From NCBI GenBank assembly GCA_031772625.1, contig CM062816.1, positions 1,668,187,385-1,668,251,384 of the forward strand: a stretch of 64,000 bases of DNA. Reading direction: 5' to 3'. The DNA comes from Pinus tabuliformis (lineage: Eukaryota; Streptophyta; Pinopsida; Pinales; Pinaceae). Position 1 is the first letter of the stretch; every line of letters starts with the position of its first letter. Of this stretch, positions 10,282 through 22,495 are shown piece after piece. Under the pieces are notes generated by a model. It worked only from the letters and a program-made list of their open reading frames with translations. It was not told the origin of the DNA and did not search any database. The position numbers and the translations under genes are program-made.

Positions 10282-12624
10282 TGTTGTACTGTTCAACAAC
10301 CCCCATTTTAATATATTACAAATTTCCTATGAAATTTATTATATTAAAATAGGGACCCTTTAGATTTAAAAATCCATTGATTTTACTTCCTTAAAAAAAC
10401 AAAAAATAAAAAAATAGAAAATCAACATAAAAAATTGTTAATAAAATCCTATAATCAACATTTAATACTTGGGTTTTTTAATTAAAACCAAAGTATTAAA
10501 CCCCGATTATCCATTAAAAAAAAAAAAAAAAAACCACCAAATTTTAATAGCCCTCGAGACCAAGACTATATTTAAGCTTTATAAAACCTCAAGTATTAGA
10601 AAATATGGGTTATTTAATTAAAAAAAAAAAATTACCAGAATTTTTTATTCCCAAAGGTTGTATCTTTATAAACTCTGACTCATCTTGCTTCCTGCATCGC
10701 AAAATTTCTAAAGGCTAAGACTCCCTCGCATCCCAAATAAACAAAGTTTCATAAATAAAATACCCCTCCACCAACTCCATTGCGATTGCAATATAAACTG
10801 GATCCGCGGGGAGTATTCAATACAATTCATTAAAATCCCGCATCCGTGACTATCGCAAAAGTTCCAAAAAATTTAAGTCTTAACTTTAACTCCATTGTGA
10901 TTGAGATTAGGCCGGACCTAACGGGAAAATCAACTTCACTTCATTAAATCCCACGTCTGTGCAATCGCAAGAACCATTTCCCAAGTCCCGCTACATATCT
11001 CTTTTGCGATATGCAATAAAGCCTCAAATCCGACGAGATTATAAAATCCCCACATTCGCATCTATCATAGAACCCATGCGTTCGTGGCTATCAAAAAAGG
11101 TTCCAAAAAGCTTAAGTCCATACTTCTACCTTATCCCTATTGTGATTTGCAATTAAGCCCGAACCCGACGGGATTATAAAACCATTCCATAAATCCCTGC
11201 ATCTGGAGCTATCGCAGTTTCCAAAAGTCCATGCCCCACTACTTACGTTGATTTGTGATTGTGATTAGTCTGTTAGTGTCAGTATCTTCATCCCTCCATC
11301 AGTGATCAAAATTCTCTTGTTGCATTGCATGTTAGGTGTCTCATCCGATCAGCTGCATTCCATTAGGGTCATGGATCATCTGATGGTAGTGGCATATTAT
11401 AAATTTTCCCTCATGATCTTTACCTGCTGGCCTATTTTCATACATTTAGGTCATTTGCAATCATTTTTTGTCTTTACATCTGCAAAAGTCATTTTTAGGG
11501 TTTTAGGTCTCATTAGGTCTAGGGTTTTGTCAACAAGGTCTTGTAAAAGCTCAAAAATGGTCAGCAGGCACATGAGGAGGTAAAATAAAGTCTCAGCAAC
11601 AAAAATTTCAATAATCACATGCTCAGTGATTGATTTTTCCTCAAAACCCTATTTTGAGGAAAAACAGAGTTTTTTATATTTTATGTACAAAATTTCATGT
11701 AATTTCATTTTCCTATATGTAATAATTTCGAGATGTAGCCCTGGTCACCTTGCCAAGCTCCTGCACTCCAGTTCCTGCAAAAGAGTCAAAATTTCAAAGC
11801 ATTTAGTCCATCAAAGGCAAAAGTAAGTCAAACTGCCCAAAACAGAGTTTAAAAAGTAAGTGAAATTCAAACATTACAAAGTGGGTTTTCATAAGTGAAA
11901 AATTAAAATCATTGGTATATAAAGTCTTTTTCATGTCAAAGAGCTCATTTGTGTCCAAAAGTAAATAAGAACAAGTGCTAAATCGTGTTTTCAAGCCAAA
12001 GGAGTGAGCTTGCTACAAATAGTGAGAATTTTTGAGGCGCGGCGCACACAGTGCAGGTTTTACACTGAATTCCTAACTGGTGCAATGCACCAGAGAGGCA
12101 CGACGCACCTGCCTCCAAAGCCCGAACTCATTCAAATCGCCTCCTCCAAGCTTCAAACATGCAAATTCCTCATTCCACAAGTAATTTAACATCTCCATAT
12201 TGTCATTGTAAGGGTTTTCATCAGTGTTTATGGTGTTTTAATAGGTAAAAAACAAAAACCTAGTTCCTTGCACAGTTGTATTGAGAAAACTACCTAGGGT
12301 TTGCAAAATTACAGTTTTTTGCTGTCCTATTCACCCCTACCATTTTCACATCCCCTCACTACAATTTCATTCACCTCTTTTATCCTTCCCTCTTTCATTC
12401 ACACTTACCTATTCCCCTATCCCCAAAACTGAAAACCCTAATCCCTAATCCCACTATTCCCAAACCCTAAACATCATTCCCCAAACCATTCCATTTCCAA
12501 TAACCCTACAAGCAGCATCCCAAACCCCCATTCACTGTCCCTCACCATCAATCCCTATCTTTTAGCAGCAAATACCTATTGTCTCTATAAAATCTCTTCA
12601 TACTCATCTAAGAAACATCAAACA

Positions 12625-13599
12625 ATGGCAAAATTGGAGTCAGCTTCATCTTATGACAGAAATGAGGAAACAGCGAGTGACTCCTCCAAAGAAATTCATG
12701 CACCAAGGAGACCTCACAAGAGTGGAAAACATATCCGGGAGGATCCCACTACACTTACTGAGTTGTTGGCTTGCCCTCTTGCTGTAGCATGCTTCCAACA
12801 TCAATCTTGCTACCAATTTTGTGAAATGGTGGAAAAAGTCAAATACCACCATGAGCTTGCCAAACTTTTTGTGCTCCATCTTCACAATGGCCAGGTCAAT
12901 TTGGCAGGTGTGACATTCACTTTGACACCTGAGACTATAGCTCAAGAAACCGGTATTCCGAATGTAGGTGAACAGTGGAACAAGGGATAGATGGTGGATA
13001 GAGATCATTATGAGCTTTATATCAAGGTTGGTTTTCAGAGGCATATCAGTAGGGTTTTCCCTTTCCGGTACTTACAGGACACATATGCTCCCCTTATGAA
13101 ACTCATAATCAAATATTTCAGCTGTGAAGGCAGATTTTCTCACCTATACACCTATCATATCAGATTGTTGATGCATTTTACTAGGGTGAGGATGATGAAC
13201 CTCCCTTATTTCATATGTCGGAATATTGAGAAAATGACCACATTGGTGCAAAGGAAACCTCCTCATCAGCAATATAACAACATCTATCACTTTGCATTAA
13301 TCAAGATTGTGGTTTTGCATCAGCTTAGTTTACTGAATGTTTCATGGGAGGATTTCATTTCACATGAGTTCTTTACAGGTCCTCAAGTGCCCCCATTAGT
13401 TTTTCATGAGGTAGGAGAGCCTTCACATCAACAAGAGGTGCATGAGACTCAAACCACTAGTGTGCCAGTGTTTGTCACTTACCAAAAGGGCACAAGGAGA
13501 TTGTTTGTAGCAGCAAAACGAGTACTATCTCATTTCCTTCAACAACAAAGAAGGTACATGACAAGGGTAAGCAACCATTACATGATGAGGAGCCTTTAG
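12625..13599 (+). pseudogene. Plant-transposon-type accessory protein, N-terminal and middle part (fossil)
   Basis: The ORF starts after a C-rich leader (12340-12600) full of CCCTAA-like words. The first 120 residues contain a helical block and FTLTPETIAQETGIPNVGEQ. The next part contains FPFRYLQDTYAPLMKLIIKY, CEGRFSHLYTYHIRLLMHF and NNIYHFALIKIVVLHQLS. From memory this resembles the accessory proteins found in conifer and other plant retroelements under the label 'putative plant transposon protein'; the function is unknown. It shows no RT, integrase or transposase catalytic motif. It has few breaks. It is followed by a coiled-coil segment. Confidence 0.55.
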
Positions 13600-13619
13600 A
13601 AGGTCAAGAGAGAGATTTC

Positions 13620-14117
13620 ATTCTCATTCAGGATGATGACACTAATTTGGGCTCCTAAAGCTCAAAGCTCAAGGAGATCATCCAGGAACAACAAGATGAC
13701 ATTCATGACTTGTCTCTCAACCTGGAAAGAGGCAAGTGAATAATCAACTATCTTGAGCATAGGAACAAACAGTTAGAAGATCAAAAAACTATCATGGAGC
13801 TCTAAAACATAAGAGAAAACTAGCAAGTTGCCAAGAGGAGGAAAGTCAAGTTGACACCACTTGAACAAGAAATTGAAGCTGATCGTGAATCTTGGCTTGA
13901 GAGGGCAAACATGAACTTGGAAAAGATGTTGGAGAAATCCAACAAAGAGAAAAAGATGTTGAGGTACATGGCCTATCACTATTTGGCAAGAAGCAAAGTT
14001 TGCAAAGCGAGAATTAGGACTTTAAAGGCCAAGTTGAAGAAAGCTTTGAGGAAGAAGAAAGAGCAAGACAAGCTCCAGATTTTGGCTGAGGCTTCCTTAG
14101 CCCAACATAGCACTTGA
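13620..14117 (+). pseudogene. Coiled-coil C-terminal part of the same accessory protein
   Basis: The segment 13851-14117 encodes 88 residues rich in Lys, Glu and Leu. It has heptad-like spacing (ANMNLEKMLEKSNKEKKMLR, then RTLKAKLKKALRKKKEQDK), so a coiled coil is likely. It lies 250 bp after the preceding ORF in the same orientation and probably belonged to the same protein. No catalytic motif is seen. Confidence 0.45.
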
Positions 14118-14139
14118 TGCAGGACACTCAGCCCAAATT

Positions 14140-15605
14140 TCAAGAAATTTGGGATACTTTTTGTCAATTTTGAATTTTTGGAGCAAAACACAGGTTTTTC
14201 TGCTTGGTGCGCCGCGCCACCTGGCGCGCGCTTTTGCTAGGGACCTCCTTTGGAGGAAAACTCAACATTTTTGGATTCCCTAGGCAAAAATATGAATGCC
14301 CACAAATGGCTAAGAAATTTTGTCAAGTTTTGAGCTTCCAAAAGGGTAAAAAAAAAAACCTCAAAAAATGCCCTTTTTGCCCCTTTTTGGCCACACAGGA
14401 AGTAGTGTTGGGAGAACTCACTTTTGGAGGGGAAAATGGACACCAAATTCAGAAATTCCACCTATTCTGGAAAGTAGACAGATAGACCTTTCCAAAAAGC
14501 CCACTTGGAGAAAATTTTGTGCACAGGGAAGGCCTCCAAAATCAGCTGCAAAAAGGCGTGGTGCACAGGGATAGAGGCATGGCACACAGGATGGAAAATT
14601 GACTTTTTTGCCCAAAAAACTCTGTTTTTCGCCTAGTTTTTTCTCAGTTTGACTTTTTTCTCTTTCATAGTCAAAATCATGATGTAATTTGATGTAACTT
14701 GATGGATTTTGATGTAAATATGCTAAAATTTCACTCATGGAGGTAGATACATCATAAAAAGGTAGTTTGAAACTGAATGAATCAGTTTCCTAGGTTTTAG
14801 AGGCAAGTTGTTCCACTACCTACTTTTCAGTTCTTAGTTTAGATCTTGTTGAAACAGCTCCTAAACTCATGAATTCGACCCCTAAAGCCTAGCATGAGTT
14901 GTTTTTTGCCTATATCTAGTAGTTTTTCAGTCATTGGTAAAGGTTGGACTCTTGTGAATGCTTTGAGCATTATTGTACATTCATCTCTGCAGTTTGGCAA
15001 AGGAATAGACCAGGGTTTGCAACACTTTGTGGGATTCTTGTGGCAATTTGATTTGGTATTGTTTTTCCTTCCGTAATGAAAGTTTACATGTGTTCATGTA
15101 TGCTATCATCTCTTTCTGTTTAGCTTAACTATATGAATTAAGGATAAAGGTAGAATTCATTGATGTTGTAGTGCTCTACCTAGGGTTCGTTTAGTTATTT
15201 ATGTTTTCAGCTATTTGAAGAGGATCCCTGAGACTTTCATGCCCTCTCCAACTCCTCACCAGTCTTAAGACTCTCCATCTCACCTATTTCAAAGTACTAA
15301 ATCATTTCCCTACCTCGCCCCATAGAGATCTCTGCAAGACTGAGTCCATTCCTCGGACCTAAATCTGCCTTCCACATTTGAGCCAGCAAACCAACATTAA
15401 ATTCAATCAAATTTCTCTGAGCATATACCTAGCATAAAATAAGTCTTTACATTAGTCATCTCAAGCTCTATTGACCATATTCTTCTGAGATTGACAAGGA
15501 GAGAGCCCTCTCCCTACCTGGTAGGGCTAGCTACCAGGTTAAGCATGGTTTGATGTTACCCTAGATCCTGCCTTTCTCAGCCTGAGGTAGACCCAGGCCC
15601 TAACA
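14140..15605 (+). other. Non-coding right part of the nested element
   Basis: No convincing coding sequence is present. A GC-rich palindromic word (GCGCCGCGCC, then GGCGCGCGC) lies at 14208-14230. From about 14980 to 15605 the sequence is a diverged copy of 62950-63696. The best-conserved blocks are AGGATCC, CTCACCAGTC, CGCCCCATAGA-like, GTAGGGCTAGCTAC and CAGCCTGAGG. Confidence 0.55.
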
Positions 15606-17519
15606 TAGTCCATCTGACCTTTGGTTGCGATATGCAATAAAGCCCAGACTTGACAGTATTATTCACTCCAATTCATAAATCCCCCCCGCGTAGTCACAAG
15701 AATCACAGTCTTAAACTTTTCGCATGTTGATTGCGATTTGCGATAAGCCCCAGACTTGATAAAAAATTATATGTCAATTCATAAAAATATCTCGTCCATG
15801 AATATCACAGTTCTTTTAGCCATGTCGCTTATTCCAAAGGCTCTTTCAAAATGCAATTGTGATCTGCTTCCTCATGTCGATTGCGATATGATGTCATTTG
15901 TGATATCATACTCCACGTCATTTGCCACAAAATCACCATGTCATTATTCCACATGGATCTGCCATGTCATAGTGATGTCACCATCACATCATCCCTTACG
16001 TCATCCCGTAGATCGAAAATCTCACATCTTTCAATATTGTTGGTGTTGCACCGCTCAGTTATTGTGAAATGCGATATAGCCAGACCCGACGGGATTATAC
16101 AATGTAATCCATAAATTCCCGCGTCCGTGCAATCACAAAAGTCATGTACTTTAAGCCATTCCTCTTCTACCCATACCAATTGTGATTTGGTCTTATTTTG
16201 ATTTTCATCTATTTCGATAGGGATTCTCCTTGTTTGAAATATGATGATAATTCAACTCCCGGCCTAAAAAGTGATTGCAATTATTCTGAGTTCTACCCCC
16301 GGTCTAAAAGTGATTGTGATTTGCGATAAAACCATAAAATCTACTTGTCTTGTCACAGACCTCGCTTTGCATTCCTCTCCATGATGGTGGTGTTCGGATT
16401 TAGTACGCTCTACGTTTTTATCCCAGTTTCCTGTAAAACATGATTTGTTTAAAATAAAACTCGCTTATCAGTCACATTTATTTTCAGATTATCGATTCCT
16501 ATTTTCAATGTTTAGGTTCATGATATAGGAGGACAGTTGTGTTGACAAGCAACACTTTAGTTCAAATAGACAGACAAACATCCAGAGAATATGATGGAAC
16601 AAACAAAGTTGATGAAGATAGCAAATCACATTCAAAACATTGCTACCAAAAACTATTTTTCTTTAAGTGTATTGAAGGGATTTGTTTAAATGCCCTCAAT
16701 GCTCTACACAATACATTCAGTTGTTTCCTGCTATCTAAGCTTACTTGTTGTATGAAATAAACGTCCTGAATTTTATGGAAAAAGGCTTACGAAATCTCAC
16801 ACTATTGTACTTTCATCCTTTTCTCAATAGAACGACTGGAACATTGTTTAGGAATTTTCATAAGGAATTTTGAGAATTTGCACCACTGTACTCCTGGAAT
16901 CATCTTTGTGGGAAGAAATAAATTGCTGCTATTTCTTTTATGAGTTGAGCAACGTACATTTGGTATTTATATCTTTGTACCTCTATTTTGTTCATAAATA
17001 AATAGTGAATTTATCTTTTCAGATTTCCTATTACATGGTATTTAAAGAATGATGTTACATGTATTCATTTTTTATCATGCTGCCATTGATATTTTTTACA
17101 TGTTAAGCAATTTTATTTGATATTCTGAATGCGATATAAGTTATACACATTATTTTGATTAACTGTTTAATCAAAGTAATCATATTGAAACATTTTCATT
17201 TCCATTGGTGTTTGAGCAACCTATATTGCCATTTACTAAGGAAAATCATTATAGATCGCATCCAGATAAATGTTAAACAATCCCGGGTTATAGAGTAGAT
17301 TAATGCATATGTTTTCCCATTTAATTCATTACTGCAAATCCTTATATTTCACTTCACTATAAGCATTATACATTCATTCAATAACCTTTCATTGGGAAAT
17401 TGGTTCCATTATCCCTAGTCAGAGCCATTACCTAAACGAAAAAGGATTAATCTTAAGGTCTGAACTGGGTGGTTTTCCCCCCGTGTTGAAGCAGTGACTT
17501 TTGAGGCCTCAACAGGACC

Positions 17520-18870
17520 CAAATACAAGAAAAAATATACAAAGAATCCAATTGATCATGGATAAATTTGAAATTTTGTAGTTCTATCATATCAAGAGAG
17601 AGAACAACCAGTGGGCGATCAAGCCAAAAAAGGTGTCAATTTGGTTCAAGGCGAGTTGATGGATGAGGGTGGCAGAACAACAATATATCACATACCATGA
17701 TTGCTCGTAACCAAAGGATCTAGAGATGCTTAAGTTTAATTAAGGACGATAATCTAACTAATAGGTTGCATAAATTTGGTACTCATTTCATGGTACAGAA
17801 GCTCATTGGTGATTGCTCCATCAAAATGATGGGTCATTCATCCAACAGATTGTTAAACACGAGAATTAATTTAAGCATGTGGATAGGTTAGATGTTGTTG
17901 AAAAATAATTAAAGGAGGTTAGCAGTGAAGGATTTGATATTTCTATGGCCGAGGAAGAATGTCTCAGTTTGACTGTCTGTGTTTATGTTCCATACCAAGA
18001 AGCAATGTATTCATAATTTTTTACAGGGTGTGCAATGAATGCAAACATCATTAAACTTGAAGGGACTCCCCCCACCTTTACTTTGGAGTTAATTCTAGCT
18101 ATAAGAGGATGGTTGTGCAGTATTCATGCACAATGGATCTGCATACATTTTTTTCTGAGCTGAAGAGATGACCTCCTCATCAGGTAATGGCGTTGGTGGC
18201 TCCCTAGATGAGATTGATCAGGTGTTCAAGTAAGAAATCAAGGAGATGATCTCCAGGATAAGTGGGATAATTTCTACGGCTCGATCTCATTTCAACCTGG
18301 TAATGGGTCAGTTGGAAAGTATGAAAAAAGATGTTGAAATTATGCAAGCAGAAATGGAGGAAATCATATCCAAGATAGAAAATCCTGATTACAATGTGGA
18401 GAAGTCTGAGGTCAAGATGGAGACCGTAGTTGTTTCAATGTTAAAAGAAATGTTTTTCCTCAGTGATAGTGGTGAACATGATACGGTGATTGGTGAGGGA
18501 GGGGCTCTCCCTTTGGTGTTTCATGATCAACAGGAGTAGTAGTAGGAGCAGCGAAACCATTCTAGGAGGAGGAAGTGAACAAGGATGCTATAGAGGAACT
18601 CGATCAGAACAATGTGGAGGGAACTAGGTAGTTAATTTTACAGTAGTAGTTAGATTATGTTATGTAGGTATGTAATTATCAATGGGGTATTTTGGAGAAA
18701 TTAAAAGAAGAATGATGTAGTAAATTTGGAAAAAAAATAATGCATACCTAAAGATATTGGTTAGAGAAATTTTGGAGGACTCAGGAAATTTTGATGCTTT
18801 TGAATGTAGTGGCACTGGCCAGATTCCAATTTGATTAATAGAAATATACCATTCCTTTAAAAAAATAACA
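17520..18870 (+). other. Unrecognised segment with a LINE-like or mRNA-like tail
   Basis: This is the original DNA on the right of the gypsy insertion. It carries short open pieces, the longest at 18246-18539, and ends with TTGATTAATAGAAATATACC then CATTCCTTT and an A-run. That ending resembles the 3' terminus of a plant LINE or a retroposed transcript. I see no RT or endonuclease motif, and I did not find a target duplication. Confidence 0.35.
18246..18539 (+). CDS. Hypothetical 97-codon ORF, helical
   Basis: The frame encodes ISRISGIISTARSHFNLVMG, then a Met/Glu-rich helix (MKKDVEIMQAEMEEIISKIE) that could form a coiled coil. The end is acidic. I do not recognise it. It could be the tail of an ORF1- or gag-like protein of the surrounding segment. 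No start signal or splice context supports a host gene. Confidence 0.25.
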   Translation: MISRISGIISTARSHFNLVMGQLESMKKDVEIMQAEMEEIISKIENPDYNVEKSEVKMETVVVSMLKEMFFLSDSGEHDTVIGEGGALPLVFHDQQE

Positions 18871-18879
18871 TATGAAAAT

Positions 18880-19510
18880 GATGCATGTCAAATAGTCGAC
18901 TTAAGTCAAAATGATACAACATGTACAAATTATATAAATAAAAATGATGAATTATGTAAGACAAGATGATATGATCTAATATGATACATCATGTCTAATG
19001 ATATAAGTCAATATGATACGTGTCAAAAAGATACAAATCAATAATATGGTATAAGAGGTCGTAAAAATGATACATATGATAGTAACGATGAGAATCTGCA
19101 TCATAACAATATATAAAAAATGATCCATGATGCAGTTTATATGATCATGCATGTCACTATGTGCTACCAACAACTGTCTCATGATCATCATCACCATTGT
19201 GATCATGATCACGATCATCATCATCTTTTGTACCAACATAGACCTCGTTGTCATCTATATCTATGTCATCATGAGCGTCATCTTCCATCTCAACATTAGA
19301 ATCAACATGATCTGGATCTATGTGATGAAGATCATTCATATCTTTTGGAAGATCCTTGTTCTGCAAAAATAAAACATTAGAATGAAAAATTGTCATTTAT
19401 TTCATGCAATAATTAATTTTTTTGTTATATATCTAATGTTACAACATATGAAATGAAACAATAATCATATTACATCATATCAAAGTGCACATATGATAAT
19501 CAAATTTCAA
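18880..19510. repeat. Low-complexity ATGATAC and CAT/ATG-rich tract
   Basis: Words such as AAAATGATAC, GATACATATGATA and ATCATCATC recur, with a CAT/GATC-rich block at 19150-19280. Open frames on both strands here are His/Asp/Met/Ile-rich by-products of the repeat. No gene is seen. Confidence 0.6.
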
Positions 19511-19519
19511 ATAAGTCAC

Positions 19520-20705
19520 AACTAAGATGTTGTAACAATGTATGTTATCGCAACGAGCCATTTCATCTTGCTTGTCAGAGCTTGAAAGTGGGCAGCCAAA
19601 GAGGTGTTTTTTCCACCAAACACTACACCACCACTTGGTGGATCAAGAAAACATATTGAGAAGCACAAACATAAGTGATAGTGGATTGAAAAGAAGATGT
19701 TGTAACAACGAATGTTGTAACAGTAGATATTGTAACAACATATGCCATAACAACATGTCAATGTTAAATATGTTGAAAATGTTGTAATAACTAATGTTGT
19801 AACACCAATTACTATTCAAAATGTTGAAATTGTTGTAAAAGTTGATGCTATCACAACTGCTACTATTGAAGCTATTGAAATAGTGACCATTACAGTAGAT
19901 GATGTAATAGCAAATGTTGTAACAATATATGTTGTGACAATAGGGGGGTAGAAATCCATTTCATCTTCCTTTTCAAAACTTGAAATTGGGCATCCAAAGA
20001 GGTTTTTTTTCCACCCAACACTACACCAGCACTTGGGGAATCAAGAAAAAAAATGAGAAGCACAAACATAGGTAACAATGGATTGAGAAACAGATGTTGT
20101 AACAATGGATTTTGTAACAACAAATGTTGTAACAATATATGTCATAATATATGTTGTAATAGTAGATGTTGTAATAGAAAATTATTTCATCTTGCATGTT
20201 AAAGCTTAAAAGTGGGCTGCCAAAGAGGTGTTTTTTCCACCCAACCCTACACCAACACTTGGGGGATAAAGAAAACAAATTGAGAAGAACAAACATAGGT
20301 AACACTGTATTGAGAAGAAGATGATGTAACAACAGATGCATTATAGCAGGTTAATGTTAAATATGATGAAAATGTTGTAACAACTGATGTTGTAACACCC
20401 ATTTTTATTGAAAATGTTGAAACTATTATAAACGTTGATGCTATAACAAATACTACTATTGAAACGACTGAAACATTGACCATTACAACGGATGTTGTAA
20501 CAATAGATGTAACAATTGGGGGGGTATAAATCCATTTCATCTTGCTTGAAAAAGCTTGAAAGTGGGCAACCAAAGAGGTGTTTTTTCCAACTAACACTAC
20601 ATCAACACTTGGGGGATCAAGAAAACAAATTGAGAAGCACAAACATAGGTAACAATAGATTGAGAAGTAGATGTTGTAATAGTGGATGTGTAACATCACC
20701 CAAAC
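19520..20705 (+). repeat. Minisatellite: alternating long and short repeats with GTTGTAACAAC dyads
   Basis: Four copies of a block starting TTCATCTTGC begin at 19561, 19960, 20186 and 20537, giving spacings of 399, 226 and 351 bp. Each holds GTGGGCAGCCAAAGAGGTG, a T-run, CCACCCAACACTACACCA and AGAAGCACAAACATA-type blocks. About twenty GTTGTAACAA-type words sit between them; the full form GTTGTAACAAC is a dyad centred on its A. Copies 1 and 3 share extra sequence, so the array looks like a duplicated dimer. Confidence 0.8.
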
Positions 20706-20820
20706 GCTCATACTGTTAGAGGAATTGGGTAGACATATTTATTTATATATTTCCTATAAACTCTACTTGACTTCCCAACTCGTAATAAGGTCCTCAAAAC
20801 TAGAGTTGTTACTCTACATC

Positions 20821-20855
<35 letters not shown>

Positions 20856-22490
20856 TATATCGGGCCCTGTCGAATGCAACGACCTCCACTCACCACATCA
20901 GCCTACCGCTGACCTATCAAGAGGGTCCACCTTTAACCAATTAAAGGACTTACGGACTGCCATGTTTTCCAACTCATCCCGAGTGACATCATCCTTCTTG
21001 ATCCCATAGCTGCACTACATAATCCTCTAGGGTAATCTTCTAGGTTTGTACCTTTGGGCCACATTGTCACTTCCTCATCCAATTGTGTTAAAGGAAAAAT
21101 AAGGTCATGCTAATGAAGGGTCTCCATGGATAGGGTTTGGATCAGTGTAAGGATAAGGTTTTTCCAAAATTTCGTTATAATTTTAAGGCTTTCCCTCCTA
21201 CACCACATCAAGATTTCCTTAAATCTATGCCATGGATCAACCAAGGGATATTGACCTTGCATTAAGTAATGCATCAGACATGGATCTTTATGATTGTCAT
21301 AAGAGTAAGTCTCGACCGAACCATAATTTCCTTGAGCTAGTTATTTTGACCATGGCTTTGTCTCATAGGTCCTGTAGACCTCCGTATCAATGCCATACTC
21401 AGTGGAAATGTCAATGAATTTTTAAGGTGCCCTATGGTGCTACCCCTCTTGAGCTTGAGTCAATCCAACTCCAAGGAGATCCTAGCCCTTCTATATTCCT
21501 TGTTCTCGGGCAGGGAATCCCACAAATTCTAGCATAAGTGTTCCTGCAACCCTTACCTACCACCAACTATCTATGAACTCCAGAAAGGTCTACACCTCGC
21601 CTACCACACGCCAAGGGTTCCAAGCTTCAAAGAAGGCTTTTAAGTTTCCAGCTACATGGTTATATGAAAATACTTTCGAGCCTAAGCTAGCTACACCTTG
21701 ATGCAAGAAGAAGATATCCATGTTGATTATAATGCAAGGCTAGCGAAGCATGCATGCATGGGTTTCGAATTTTGCTACACTTAAAGGGAGTATAACACTT
21801 CCAACGTTGACTCAATGCCTTTTTCACAATTTCAAGGGATTATAGCCTAGTGAAGGAACATCCATGTATATGTACAGACCCTGTCAAGTGGGAGGTATCT
21901 TATGTACTTATTTTATGTTAATAAAAATGGTATTTGTGCCCAATGTTCCAAGTTTTTATTCCATATCCTTATGGATACTTTTGCTTCTTGTGGTGTTTAA
22001 TGAAATCTTTGCATTACTTACATATTCGCAGTTAATCAATATGAATGAGTATTTACCCAAAGATAGGATTCTGATTCAGGAACATGACTCAATTTAGTTT
22101 ATTGTATACAAAATTAAACATTCTTCCACAGAGTATATGTTATGAACTATGGTAATGAACATTTAATACAACAATTCATTCCATTGTTGATGCATACACC
22201 AATTCAACTTGTTTATCAACACTATTCATTTCAGAGGTGTGACATATGTGTTTATGTATGGATTTATTTATCATAACTATAAAGCTATCTCTGCATAGAG
22301 AGGAATCCACATGCTCATCACATTAACAACGTTTTTATAGTCCAAAAATAATCCAAACCATTTAAACCAGAAATGCATCATAAGTTCATTAATATTTAAG
22401 AAACAAAAACAAATACTTATATTTAAAGTTGCATGGCTATTTAGTTTGGGGAAAGGACTCTCCACCCAACCATAGACAGTTGCAACCACA
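20706..22490. other. No recognised gene; (TA)n at 20824-20853
   Basis: The stretch contains a TA dinucleotide run at 20824-20853 and otherwise mixed-composition sequence with only short frames. The words CGGGCCCTGTCGAATGC (from 20860) and a purine run before 21800 hint at decayed LTR-element DNA, but I could assign nothing. The last 50 bp share GACTCTCCACCCAACC and CAGTTGCA with 57434-57465. Confidence 0.4.
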
Positions 22491-22495
22491 CTTAG

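Larger units (their letters stand above)
11271..15605 (+). mobile_element. Non-autonomous LTR-type insertion nested in the gypsy 3' LTR
   Basis: The insert starts TGTTAG, ends CTAACA and is flanked by TAGTC on both sides (11266-11270 and 15606-15610). Five-base duplications and TG...CA ends fit an LTR retrotransposon integrase product. I could find no terminal direct repeat: the first and last 1.3 kb do not match each other. It may be a very long solo LTR that carries its own ORF, or an element whose LTRs I cannot see. It encodes one decayed protein (12625-14117) and no pol. Its right end is related to 62950-63696. Confidence 0.7.
256..17514 (+). mobile_element. Old Ty3/gypsy LTR retrotransposon, Tat/Ogre-like, with a nested insertion in its 3' LTR
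   Basis: The element starts TGTTG, ends CAACA, and is flanked by the identical 5-bp duplication GGACC (251-255 and 17515-17519). Order of parts: 5' LTR, a primer-binding-type leader, gag, retropepsin, an archaeal-type RNase H-like domain, reverse transcriptase, a weak second RNase H, integrase, an AT-rich 3' region, and a 3' LTR split by another element (11271-15605). The pol region is badly decayed, with well over ten breaks. By eye the LTRs differ by roughly 7-10% over the first 150 bp, so this is an old insertion. Gypsy placement rests on domain order RT before integrase; Tat-like placement rests on the extra RNase H. Confidence 0.88.
10282..17514 (+). repeat. 3' LTR of the gypsy element, split by a nested insertion
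   Basis: The LTR starts TGTTGTACTGTTCAACAACC and ends GGCCTCAACA. Its two pieces (10282-11270 and 15611-17514, after one copy of the TAGTC duplication) align with the 5' LTR in order. Landmarks such as a block near 16530-16760 match 2075-2303 closely. Confidence 0.88.

Noticed and set aside
19520-20705. Regular repeats as a CRISPR array
   Set aside because: Spacings are irregular and long, the repeats are imperfect, and the DNA is eukaryotic with no cas genes.
19522-20711. Open frames of Tyr/Asn/Cys/Ile or Val/Thr repeats on -
   Set aside because: They are translations of the minisatellite and contain no domain.
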